Assembly (NCBI GenBank): GCA_020440025.1
Contig: JAGROX010000151.1
Location: forward strand, 3,026-56,344
Reading direction: 5' to 3'
DNA length: 53,319 nt
From: Verrucomicrobiia bacterium
Lineage (GTDB): Bacteria > Verrucomicrobiota > Verrucomicrobiia > Verrucomicrobiales > DEV007
The notes under the pieces are model-generated. The model did no database searches and had not been told where the DNA came from. It saw only the letters and a list, made by a program, of their open reading frames with translations. Shown piece by piece: positions 25,298 to 33,282 of this stretch (positions within the stretch are counted from its first letter, which is position 1; each line of letters begins with the position of its first letter). Position numbers and translations under genes: made by a program.

Positions 25298-25798
25298 ATG
25301 CGCTGCCTGAAGTGTAATAGCCTGGAGGACAAGGTCATTGATTCTCGGATGAGCAAGGATGGACTTTCCATTCGCCGCCGCCGAGAATGTCTGGGCTGTA
25401 ATCATCGCTTCACGACCTACGAGCAGCTGGAACACAGCGATCTGCGGGTCATCAAACGCGATGGAACCCGTGAACCTTTCAAGCGGGAAAAGATCCTCGA
25501 CGGAATGGTCCGAGCCTGCGAAAAGCGCCCGGTTTCCATTCACACTCTGGAAACTTCTGCTGATCAGATCGTGAACGATCTCGCCACCGAAGGGCTTAAG
25601 GAAGTGCCGAGTCGCATCATCGGCCCCAAGGTGATGGCAAAGCTCCAAGAAATCGATCCCGTCGCCTTTGTCCGATATGCCTCCGTCTATCGCCAATTTC
25701 AGGATGTTGGTGAGTTCATCGATGAAATTCAATCGCTCGAACGCCTGCCACTCGATGCCGCGATGCAGCCCGAGTTGTTCGAGCCCAAAGTCCGCTAA
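25298..25798 (+). CDS. nrdR: transcriptional repressor NrdR
   Basis: NrdR represses ribonucleotide reductase genes in response to the ATP/dATP ratio. The 166 residues start with the zinc ribbon (C3, C6, C31, C34 in MRCLKCN and RECLGCNHRFTTYEQ), followed by the ATP-cone (VIKRDGTREPFKREKILDGM, VRACEKRPV, EVPSRIIGPKVMAKLQEID) and the usual ending VAFVRYASVYRQFQDVGEF. All functional residues appear intact and the C-terminal tail is of ordinary length. No reductase gene is in the window; likely operators lie in its own promoter. Confidence 0.95.
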   Translation: MRCLKCNSLEDKVIDSRMSKDGLSIRRRRECLGCNHRFTTYEQLEHSDLRVIKRDGTREPFKREKILDGMVRACEKRPVSIHTLETSADQIVNDLATEGLKEVPSRIIGPKVMAKLQEIDPVAFVRYASVYRQFQDVGEFIDEIQSLERLPLDAAMQPELFEPKVR

Positions 25799-25876
25799 CA
25801 TCACTCCGCCCCTTTCCTACCCCAACCTGCTTTCTCGCCGCCTCAACTCGACCGTCTGCTTGTCCCTGCCGCAATC

Positions 25877-26437
25877 ATGATCGCCCTTCCCGCCGAATAT
25901 CCTTTCATCCGAATCAGTCAGGAGAATCTAGCCCTGTGCGAGCCAGCATGGTTGCAAGAGACTCTGAAACACGCCGCCAACGCCGCCGAAATGCCGGAAT
26001 GGTTGGCGGAAGATGTCAGCAAGGGGGTGGAATCCTACCTGAAAAACCACTACCCCGGCACGGTCATCGAAGTCGGCGACTTGTTTGACCGAATCCGATC
26101 CACCTTGAACGGTCTGGGTCTCACCGACCTCGCCAATCATCTCAACGACGAGCCGCCTCCGGTACGGATCTCGTTGACGGAACTGGCCCGGCGGGCAGGC
26201 CCCGGATTTGAGATCGGCTTCTTTCAGATGCTTCGTCGCCAGTTTCAAACCGCCACTCATGGAGGCGCTCGCCAACTCGTTTGCTATGGCTTGCGCGGTT
26301 GCGTCAAGAAACTGGCAGGTGCGGAAAAGTGGAGCCCGCGCTGCCGTCGATTGGAATCCGAGATTCGGGAATTTCTCGGCGACGAACACTGCCGCCTCTG
26401 CGACGACATTCCCGATCTCAAGCTGGCGATCAACTGA
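25877..26437 (+). CDS. conserved-looking protein of unknown function downstream of nrdR
   Basis: This 186-residue soluble protein is not recognised. It starts with ALPAEYPFIRISQENL. A helical segment (EWLAEDVSKGVESYLKNHYP) is followed by TVIEVGDLFDRIRSTLNGLG and DLANHLNDEPPPVRISLTEL. The helix-strand-helix spacing of the middle part loosely recalls ATP-cone or anti-codon-nuclease-like helical regions but no motif settles it. Cysteines near the C-terminus (LVCYGLRGCVKK, HCRLCDDIPD) could bind metal. It lies 78 bp after nrdR and 27 bp before the HIT gene, so the three are probably co-transcribed and a nucleotide-related role is conceivable by context only. Confidence 0.6.
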   Translation: MIALPAEYPFIRISQENLALCEPAWLQETLKHAANAAEMPEWLAEDVSKGVESYLKNHYPGTVIEVGDLFDRIRSTLNGLGLTDLANHLNDEPPPVRISLTELARRAGPGFEIGFFQMLRRQFQTATHGGARQLVCYGLRGCVKKLAGAEKWSPRCRRLESEIREFLGDEHCRLCDDIPDLKLAIN

Positions 26438-26464
26438 TCCGGCCGCCTCTTCCCTCCGATTTCC

Positions 26465-26809
26465 ATGACCTTGTTCGAAAAGATCATCGCCCGCGAAATC
26501 CCGGCCGATATCGTCCACGAGGATGAGTTGAGCTTGGTTTTCAGGGACATCAATCCCCAGGCTCCGATCCATCTTCTGATCATTCCCAAAAAGCCCATCC
26601 CTCGAATCGGAGAGGCCGGATCAGAAGATCAATCCCTGCTCGGTCATTTGCTGTTGGTCGCCGGGAAGGTCGCCGATCAGCTCGGGATCAATTCGACCGA
26701 CAAGGGATTTCGTCTGATTATCAACAACGGCGCCAACGGAGGCGAGGCGGTGCCTCATCTCCATATCCACCTCCTGGCAGATCGGCCCCTGAATTGGCCT
26801 CCGGGCTAG
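26465..26809 (+). CDS. HIT-family nucleotide hydrolase (HINT-like)
   Basis: This 114-residue protein is a complete Hint-branch HIT protein. It starts with TLFEKIIAREIPADIVHEDE, continues with FRDINPQAPIHLLIIPKKPI and FRLIINNGANGGEAVPHLHI, and ends with the histidine triad HLHIHLL (H98, H100, H102). Such enzymes hydrolyse purine nucleoside phosphoramidates such as lysyl-AMP. It is the last gene of the plus-strand run and is followed 19 bases later by copy 2 of the 36-bp hairpin element. Confidence 0.9.
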   Translation: MTLFEKIIAREIPADIVHEDELSLVFRDINPQAPIHLLIIPKKPIPRIGEAGSEDQSLLGHLLLVAGKVADQLGINSTDKGFRLIINNGANGGEAVPHLHIHLLADRPLNWPPG

Positions 26810-26827
26810 TCGGTCATCTTTCCACCT

Positions 26828-26863
26828 AACAGGGTTAGGTCAGCGACTTGACCCTGTTGAATC
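26828..26863. repeat. 36-bp dispersed hairpin element, copy 2 (AGC loop)
   Basis: Identical to 14800-14835 in both 14-base arms and the GAATC tail; only the three loop bases differ (AGC instead of GCT, reverse complements of each other). It sits between the convergent HIT and histidine kinase genes; its last two bases touch the kinase stop codon. Confidence 0.75.
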
Positions 26864-28448
26864 ACTGACCGAATCGGATCTCAAAGCGGGTAATTTCGTC
26901 GGTCGCTTTCCGGAGGATCAACTCGCCCTCGATCGCTCGGACGATTTCCCATGCCAGATTGAGACCGAGCCCAAACCCGTCGATATTTCGGCTGCGCGCT
27001 CGATCCACGCGGTAAAACCGATCAAAAATCTTCTCTCGTGCTTCTTCCGGAATTCCCGCTCCGGTATTGGAGATCTCGAAGATCGCCTCAGCCGTCACCG
27101 GGTCTCGGTAGAGTCGGATCGAGACGACTCCACCCGCTTTGTTGTATTTCACCGCGTTGCTGACGAGATTCTGGAGGGCCTGCCTCATCAGAACATGGTC
27201 GGTACACATCGTGATTCCCGGAGTGACATCGATCTCCAATTTCAGACCTGCATCCTCGCAAAGAATCTCCGCATCTTCGCCGAGAGCTTCGATTTCATCG
27301 GACAGCGAAAAGGTTTCCTTTCGAATCGCCAATTGCCCGGCATCCGCCTGGGCCAAGAGCATTAGACTGCGGGTAATCAGACTGAGCCGCTGGGCTTCCT
27401 GACTGACAACAATCAGATTCTGCTCTGCCGTGGATCCGGGTTCGCACTCTTTCAACGCCGTTTGCACGGAAGCCTGCATCACCGTCAGCGGTGTCTTGAG
27501 CTCATGAGAGACATCAGCGCTAAAACGAACGGCATGACGAAAACTGTGCTCCAGACGATTCATCATGCCATTCAACACCTCCACGAGACGAGAGAGTTCG
27601 TGGTATTCATGAGCCTCTCTGGGGATCCGCTGATCCAACCCGTGAGCCGTGATCCGACTGGCAGTTTCGGCAATGAGGTTCACGGGCCTCATTGCCCTGT
27701 GAGCCACGAACCAACCACCAAATCCGATCACCAGGAGACAAATCGGAAGCGAGAGGAAAAACAGGCTGCGAACACGACGAATCTCACTTTGAAGATCCGA
27801 CAACTCGGTCGCCATCAATACGAGATGTCCATGGTCACGAATCACGCCTGCACGCCACTGATGACCGTTTATTTTCAGTGTGTGAAACGCCACCTTTGGC
27901 ATCCCCGTCGGCATTGGAGGCAGACGCGGCCGTCGATTCTCATCAGGAGGCCCGAATCTCCACGGCTCCCCTTTGGGTCGTCCGGGCCCCATTCCGCGTT
28001 CCTCTTCTAGCAATCGATCCAGATCGAATCCTCCGCCCGGCTTGGGATGGTCTGCATCGCTTCTGGTGGGATGATTGGTCTCAGGGTCACCAAAGTCGTC
28101 GCCGAAATCCTCAGTCGACTTCAGCAGAGTCTCATCTATCTCGGACACCCAATCCTCATCGGGAGCACGGTAGAGAATTTCACCGCCCCTGCCCGTGACC
28201 AATATGAGCCGTTTTCCTTCGCTCACCTCGTCTCCGAATCCGATTTCGAGATTCGCCAGAGTCTGCTTCACATCTCCGCGAGGATGCAGCTCTCGAACCG
28301 TGCGATCGAGCGGGACTGACAGGCGGAGATCGACCGCTTCTCTCAACATTCCGACGGTCAGCATCCATCCGGCCAATCCAAATCCGATGATGACGATCCC
28401 AGAGATCGCCGTCGACAGGAGTGCCAATCTGAGACGAAGTGATTTCAT
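26862..28448 (-). CDS. membrane-bound sensor histidine kinase
   Basis: The 528 residues show TM1 (about 5-32) and a periplasmic sensor part of nearly 200 residues, which includes an acidic/Pro/Gly-rich stretch (about 112-178). TM2 (about 229-249), a HAMP domain (about 250-303) and the HisKA dimer domain with phosphoacceptor H315 in DVSHELKTPL follow. The HATPase domain has LVSNAVKYNKAGG (N box), FEISNTGAGIP (G1) and GFGLGLNLAWEI (G2). It overlaps the stop of the response regulator gene by four bases, so the two form a coupled two-component system. The sensor domain lacks a recognisable ligand motif. The peroxidase gene upstream in the same direction suggests, without proof, an envelope or oxidative signal. 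Confidence 0.9.
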   Translation of the reverse strand: MKSLRLRLALLSTAISGIVIIGFGLAGWMLTVGMLREAVDLRLSVPLDRTVRELHPRGDVKQTLANLEIGFGDEVSEGKRLILVTGRGGEILYRAPDEDWVSEIDETLLKSTEDFGDDFGDPETNHPTRSDADHPKPGGGFDLDRLLEEERGMGPGRPKGEPWRFGPPDENRRPRLPPMPTGMPKVAFHTLKINGHQWRAGVIRDHGHLVLMATELSDLQSEIRRVRSLFFLSLPICLLVIGFGGWFVAHRAMRPVNLIAETASRITAHGLDQRIPREAHEYHELSRLVEVLNGMMNRLEHSFRHAVRFSADVSHELKTPLTVMQASVQTALKECEPGSTAEQNLIVVSQEAQRLSLITRSLMLLAQADAGQLAIRKETFSLSDEIEALGEDAEILCEDAGLKLEIDVTPGITMCTDHVLMRQALQNLVSNAVKYNKAGGVVSIRLYRDPVTAEAIFEISNTGAGIPEEAREKIFDRFYRVDRARSRNIDGFGLGLNLAWEIVRAIEGELILRKATDEITRFEIRFGQ

Positions 28449-29122
28449 GTCGGGGGATTCCCAATGCGATATCCAACACCCCTCACTGTCTCAATCAACT
28501 TACTATCAAAGGATTGGTCGACCTTTTTCCTCAATCTTTGAATATAGACATCGACCAGATTCGTCTCAGGATCGAAGCCATAGTTCCAGACATGTTCACA
28601 GATTTGCGTCCGAGTGAGAACCCTCCCCGGCGCCTGCATCAGATACTCCAGCAAAGCGTATTCGCGCATGGACAGGGAGATCTCTTCACCGGCTCGCCTC
28701 ACGCTGTGATGCAGTCGATCAAGGACGAGATCCTCCACTTTGAGCAGATGATCCGCCTCACCGCCCGAACGCCTGACGACCGTATGCAGACGAGCGATCA
28801 ACTCCTCGATGTAGAAGGGTTTCGTCAGATAGTCATCCGCTCCAAGATTGAGTCCTTCCAGCCGTTCGTCCAGTTCGCTGCGGGCGGTCAATAGGATCAC
28901 CGAGACCGGATTCCCCTGCTTCCTCAGGTTTTTCAAAATGCTGAGCCCATCCCGCCCGGGCAGCATGATGTCAAGAACGATGGCATCGTAAGGTTCTGTC
29001 GTCGCCAGATGGTAGCCATCGTCACCGTCGTGACAGACATCGACAATCATGCGTCGTTCTTCGAGCCCTTTTCGAATGAAAGAGGCAATTTTTTTCTGAT
29101 CTTCGACAACGAGAATGCGCAT
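28445..29122 (-). CDS. OmpR/PhoB-family response regulator
   Basis: The start is taken at the ATG complementary to 29120-29122, which gives the usual MRILVVEDQKK opening and 225 residues; a longer in-frame start adds 18 atypical residues. The receiver domain has the acidic pocket (ED near 7-8), phosphoacceptor D51 in IVLDIMLPG, the T/S switch in LLTARSE, and K in YLTKPF. The C-terminal winged-helix domain ends in VDVYIQRLRKKVD and IETVRGVGYRI, the sigma70-contacting OmpR type. It is translationally coupled to the kinase gene downstream. Targets are unknown; the peroxidase and esterase genes just upstream are candidates. Confidence 0.9.
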   Translation of the reverse strand: MRILVVEDQKKIASFIRKGLEERRMIVDVCHDGDDGYHLATTEPYDAIVLDIMLPGRDGLSILKNLRKQGNPVSVILLTARSELDERLEGLNLGADDYLTKPFYIEELIARLHTVVRRSGGEADHLLKVEDLVLDRLHHSVRRAGEEISLSMREYALLEYLMQAPGRVLTRTQICEHVWNYGFDPETNLVDVYIQRLRKKVDQSFDSKLIETVRGVGYRIGNPPT

Positions 29123-29251
29123 CGGTTTGGCTGCTTCCCTCGAAGACTGACACAGATTGTTGGGTGAGGAAATCATTTGTCTACCGGTTGAATGAACCCC
29201 CGCCCCAGATCCTTCTCGGCCCGAGGCGGCGGCATTGGTGAGTTCTCAGTC

Positions 29252-31066
29252 TCAGCGTCGTCCGCCGCCACCACGAGGCGGGCCCTGACCCGGCAACATT
29301 CCTCCACGTGGCTGGATTTCGAGCGCGCGGGGTGCGATGAAGACGTTGTCTTGGATTTCGCCGGCGATTTCGGTATTTCTCCGGATGATGGTGGCCAAGG
29401 TCTGGCGGTCGATCAATTTTTGAAACTCTCCGTCCAGATAGTTCTGATACCAGAATCGATCGCCATTCCGAAGTCGCAGAAACTGCGCTCGGAGCACGGT
29501 GAAGAGCGTTTCCCCCACCATGGCTTCCCGAACATGGGGTTCGCAAAGAGCGCCTACCCATAGATCGATCTCATTCGGATCGCCGTATACGGCTTCCAGT
29601 TGGTCCTGAACGTCCCGATCCCTCGTGATATCCGAAAACCGGCGCGCGGGGCGCAATCCATAGGCCGCACGGGTGGCATTGTAAGAGGCCAGACCGTGAT
29701 CTCGACCTCGCTGAAGATTCAACGAAGCCAGATCGAATCCTCCTGCTCCGGGAGGTCCAAACAGGAAGTTACGGACATCATCAACCAACAGGGCATCGAT
29801 TTCCTGAGCCTGCTGTCGGGCAAGCCCGCGAAGAACCGGCTCAATGCCGCCCTCATCGGTGAGCAGCGCGGGATCGAAGAAGGCATTCGCCAGCGGAAGA
29901 TTTCCCTCCGGGATCTCATTCCCCCGATGATCCAAGCGCAACAGGGTCGACGACAACATGCTGTGACCGAAACGATAGGCCGAGGTGGCAAACTCGTTGG
30001 CGATTCCGGCATTCATTCGGGGAGAGTATCCGGCATAGCGCGGAATCGCTTTGGGCCCGAGCATAAGAGGCAGGAACTCGTTGTAGGTGATGGCTTGAAT
30101 TTCGGCCACCACGATCACCCGGGCAGCTTCGTAGATCTGATCACCGCTGAGCCCAGGATTGGAGCTGCCCAATACATCGGCCCAGTAATTGTGCTCCCGC
30201 ACAAAAAGAGTGTGCATGGCAGTCAGTCCGACCTGCTCGTTGGCTCGAAAGTCGCCAGCCAGAAAAAACGAGGGATCGTGTTCGGTGGGCGCGTTGGGAA
30301 GCGCTTCCGTATTGAATGGCAGCAAGTCTCCGGCACTCGTCAGGAGCCGCCCGCTTCCGTCATTGGTTCTCAGGGCGATGGCTCGCTCGGCATCTGACCC
30401 GTAGACATTCGAGGCGTCGACATAGGCGGTGATTTCATTGATTTGCTCCCGGACGCCATCGATCATCTCAAAGTAGGACCGATCCAGCCCGATGGTGACC
30501 GTTCCCAGTCCCTGCGGATCGAAAAAGGGATCTCCCGCCGGGACCGGGATGTCGAAAGGCTCCACCGGGTCGGCCACCGGAGTCAGGTCGATGTCATGGT
30601 CGAGAAACTGTCCCCACTGCCAGACGAAATCCGAAGCGCCACGCCGATTGGGTCGGGATTCAGATTGGGCACAGAGCGCATTGCTGATCACTCTGGCGCT
30701 GGGACGATTCTCGCCCGAGGGAGCGGACACTCCATCTGCATAATCTGCGGGAACACCTCGGAGGAAAGGTTGCTCGACGCTCCCCCACTCTGGATTCTCC
30801 ACGTTGTTTCCAGACCCATCAATCGTCCGAAATTCCCCGGGAATCACGATGGAGCGAATTCCCATCTGAACACTGCCCGTACCCGGAGTCATTTCTCTCC
30901 CTCCGGGGGCAGGACCTCGGGTATGGGTCTTGCGCAGGCTGTTTGGTGAGCTTTTCGGGGGCGTCGGCTGCTGTGCGAAGGAGATCGCGGCGATGAGAGA
31001 GGACGCGAGAACAGCTGCAGAAACGATGAGTGAAGTGTGGCGTGGGGATCGGAGGTGAATCTTCAT
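29252..31066 (-). CDS. secreted animal-type heme peroxidase (peroxicin-like)
   Basis: With the start at the ATG complementary to 31064-31066 (604 aa), the protein has a signal peptide (SLIVSAAVLASSLIAAISFA, cleaved near AQQ). The peroxidase-cyclooxygenase fold is clear: distal histidine motif WGQFLDHDIDLTP, calcium-site region TAYVDASNVYGSD, catalytic arginine in FRANEQVGLTAMHTLFVREH, and proximal histidine in TSAYRFGHSML. The bacterial lineage of this superfamily oxidises halides or phenols outside the cell. The C-terminus ends in a Gly/Arg-rich tail (GPPRGGGGRR) of unclear use. It lies 63 bp downstream of the hydrolase gene and 129 bp upstream of the two-component system, all on one strand. 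Confidence 0.9.
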   Translation of the reverse strand: MKIHLRSPRHTSLIVSAAVLASSLIAAISFAQQPTPPKSSPNSLRKTHTRGPAPGGREMTPGTGSVQMGIRSIVIPGEFRTIDGSGNNVENPEWGSVEQPFLRGVPADYADGVSAPSGENRPSARVISNALCAQSESRPNRRGASDFVWQWGQFLDHDIDLTPVADPVEPFDIPVPAGDPFFDPQGLGTVTIGLDRSYFEMIDGVREQINEITAYVDASNVYGSDAERAIALRTNDGSGRLLTSAGDLLPFNTEALPNAPTEHDPSFFLAGDFRANEQVGLTAMHTLFVREHNYWADVLGSSNPGLSGDQIYEAARVIVVAEIQAITYNEFLPLMLGPKAIPRYAGYSPRMNAGIANEFATSAYRFGHSMLSSTLLRLDHRGNEIPEGNLPLANAFFDPALLTDEGGIEPVLRGLARQQAQEIDALLVDDVRNFLFGPPGAGGFDLASLNLQRGRDHGLASYNATRAAYGLRPARRFSDITRDRDVQDQLEAVYGDPNEIDLWVGALCEPHVREAMVGETLFTVLRAQFLRLRNGDRFWYQNYLDGEFQKLIDRQTLATIIRRNTEIAGEIQDNVFIAPRALEIQPRGGMLPGQGPPRGGGGRR

Positions 31067-31129
31067 GTTCACCACTTTGACCGGAGAACATGACGGAACT
31101 CTGGGCAGACACATGACAAAACTGTCATC

Positions 31130-33175
31130 CTACTTCTTCCGGATCGGCAGGAGTTCCCATTTCTCACCGAAAAACCCAGCGGCAGGAATCCCACCCGGCC
31201 AACGAGTGCTCACGGGTTCCTTGAGATCGACCACTGCCCAATCGGGCAGCTTGGGAGTCTGCCGAGCGTTGTTGAGATAGTCATACTCCCGATAGGTGAA
31301 ACCACTGTTGAGAACCAAATAGCGATCGGGATTGAGTGGGTTGGGATAAATCATGACCACGGCGTGATCGCTGGAATCGAACGATTGATCGCCGATCATG
31401 ATGGCATCCTTCTCCCAGTGAATCGGCAGCTTCGCCGCTATGCGCTTGAGGACCGCATTGCTTTGAGGATCGCCCCACAGCACCAAGTTGTGATTGGCAA
31501 TATCTTCATCGGTCACTTCGGCATCGGTTTTGACGCGGGCATCCCCTCGGAATTGGCGACGCCAGTGAGTGATGGCGTGCTCCATCTCGGCGCCACACCA
31601 GCCACCGACTTTGGAGTTCATCGGAGTTCCCGTCGGCGATATCATGAGGAAAGAGTCCATGAAAGCGTCATCGATGGGACCTTGGAGACCATGATGCTTC
31701 GTGAGACCCTCCAACTCTTCGGAGGCAAGTTTCCAAATACCGGCGTCATCTTTGTCAAATCCGACCTCCCATGACCGATCCGTCCAGATTCGGGGAGCCT
31801 GAAGGTTCTTACCATCAATGATCACCTGAGGGATCTCGGCGGGATCCAGCGGACATTCGCCGGAAGGAAAGACCAAGGAAAAAGCCTCAACTCCCTCAGT
31901 CTTGACCTTGATCCGGTTGCCCTCTTCCATGGTCGCATCGATCTGAGCTTTCTCCCAATGCTGGGACATCCGATCCACTCTCACCCAATGCATACGATCG
32001 TAGCGCAAGGTGTAGGTGACAAATCGGACCGTTTGGGGCACCCTCTGCCTGCCGATCTCGGCAATGTTGGCGAGGCGTCCTTCGATCTCGGCCAAAGTTG
32101 CCGGATGCAAGGCATGAGCGGTCTCGGGGCCGATCAGGTGAACGAGGCGCAGCCCTACCTTTTCGGTCGCTTCCACCATCATGTCGGCAGCCTGCTTCTG
32201 CCGATCGATTTCCCCACTGTAGGCAATCGTCGGGGTGTTGGAGAGGTTGATGGCCCAGTTGGTCGCGTCATACCACCGCCAGAGCTTCTCCTCCCACCAG
32301 GTCGGCGAGAGGGTTTCTCCCTGAAAAGTCTTCAAGAAATCGGGAGTCTCCGAAAAACCCGCTCCCGGTTGAGCCCCAGCCCAGAGACCGGCGTGATGCA
32401 CCGCAAACTGCCAACAGGCGGCTCCTCCCATGGAAAATCCGCGAACAAAGATTCGATCTTCGTCGATGCGGTAGTCGCGGCGAGCATGATCCAACGCTTC
32501 GAACAAGTCGACTTCTCCCGCAAACTTGTTGGCATTTGAGTAGCGCCCATAGGGATGGAGGACGATGGCATTTTCCGGCTTCACTTTTCCACCCGAGCCC
32601 TTGGCCCGCTGCTGGAGAAAGGACACTTCACTGAGTTTTTCGCCGCGACCATGAAACCAAAAATCGAGACGAATTGGTTCGCCGCCGTCAAAATCGTAGC
32701 CGGCTGGAATTTCAAGGCCGTACGGCTGAGCCGATCCATCGATTCGGGAAAGATAGGCCCGGATAACGTTGCCCGTCTCCCGAGTCCAGGGAGTCTCACC
32801 CGCTTTCAAAGCAGCCGCCCTGGTCATGCCAATCTGGAGGAGTTGAAACGACCATTCTATTTCCTTGGGAGAAAAGAACTCACCATATTTCAAGGCATCG
32901 CGAACCGAGCGGTGACAGATCTCGACATCCGGGAGATAGGCATCGATGACGGCCGCATGCTCCTTTTGACCTCGGAGTGATTGGATCGCCAAGTCGAGCA
33001 ACTCCAGATTTTCTCCCAACTGCTTCGTCTGCTCGGGCGAAACGACAATTCCTTCGGGAGGGACGGGGCGCACCTGCTCAGGCAGATTGTCGGAGGGTCC
33101 ATCGGCCAAAACCACATGACCTGTATTGAGCAGGATGAGGGAGAGCATTGAGATGCCAAACTTGGAAAGCTTCAT
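31130..33175 (-). CDS. secreted prolyl-oligopeptidase-like / esterase-type serine hydrolase
   Basis: The 681 residues start with a signal peptide (KLSKFGISMLSLILLNTGHV, cleaved near VLADG). An N-terminal helical region is followed by an alpha/beta hydrolase core: LDFWFHGRGE (oxyanion side), AIVLHPYGRYSNANKFAGEVD, RIFVRGFSMGG (nucleophile serine), PTIAYSGEIDRQKQ (acid candidate) and a histidine near ETAHALHP. A long C-terminal part of about 300 residues has its own strand-rich character (WTDRSWEVGFDKDD, NHNLVLWGDPQSN, ILPIR-like ending). Similar exported hydrolases are common in Planctomycetes and Verrucomicrobia and are thought to act on polysaccharide esters or peptides. The start has one of the few Shine-Dalgarno-like sequences here (GAGGA). 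Confidence 0.75.
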   Translation of the reverse strand: MKLSKFGISMLSLILLNTGHVVLADGPSDNLPEQVRPVPPEGIVVSPEQTKQLGENLELLDLAIQSLRGQKEHAAVIDAYLPDVEICHRSVRDALKYGEFFSPKEIEWSFQLLQIGMTRAAALKAGETPWTRETGNVIRAYLSRIDGSAQPYGLEIPAGYDFDGGEPIRLDFWFHGRGEKLSEVSFLQQRAKGSGGKVKPENAIVLHPYGRYSNANKFAGEVDLFEALDHARRDYRIDEDRIFVRGFSMGGAACWQFAVHHAGLWAGAQPGAGFSETPDFLKTFQGETLSPTWWEEKLWRWYDATNWAINLSNTPTIAYSGEIDRQKQAADMMVEATEKVGLRLVHLIGPETAHALHPATLAEIEGRLANIAEIGRQRVPQTVRFVTYTLRYDRMHWVRVDRMSQHWEKAQIDATMEEGNRIKVKTEGVEAFSLVFPSGECPLDPAEIPQVIIDGKNLQAPRIWTDRSWEVGFDKDDAGIWKLASEELEGLTKHHGLQGPIDDAFMDSFLMISPTGTPMNSKVGGWCGAEMEHAITHWRRQFRGDARVKTDAEVTDEDIANHNLVLWGDPQSNAVLKRIAAKLPIHWEKDAIMIGDQSFDSSDHAVVMIYPNPLNPDRYLVLNSGFTYREYDYLNNARQTPKLPDWAVVDLKEPVSTRWPGGIPAAGFFGEKWELLPIRKK

Positions 33176-33282
33176 TCAGCGATCCTCGCACCGGGGCCTC
33201 GCATGACCCAAGTGAAAAAACGCGCCATGGACAAGACTGCGTTTGGTCAGTGGCACAACGAAAGCTATGCTCAATTCCAATC

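Noticed and set aside
33148-33282. N-terminal extension of the kinase-like protein
   Set aside because: It overlaps the 5' end of the divergent hydrolase gene and has no structural pattern; ATG 33283 is more likely.
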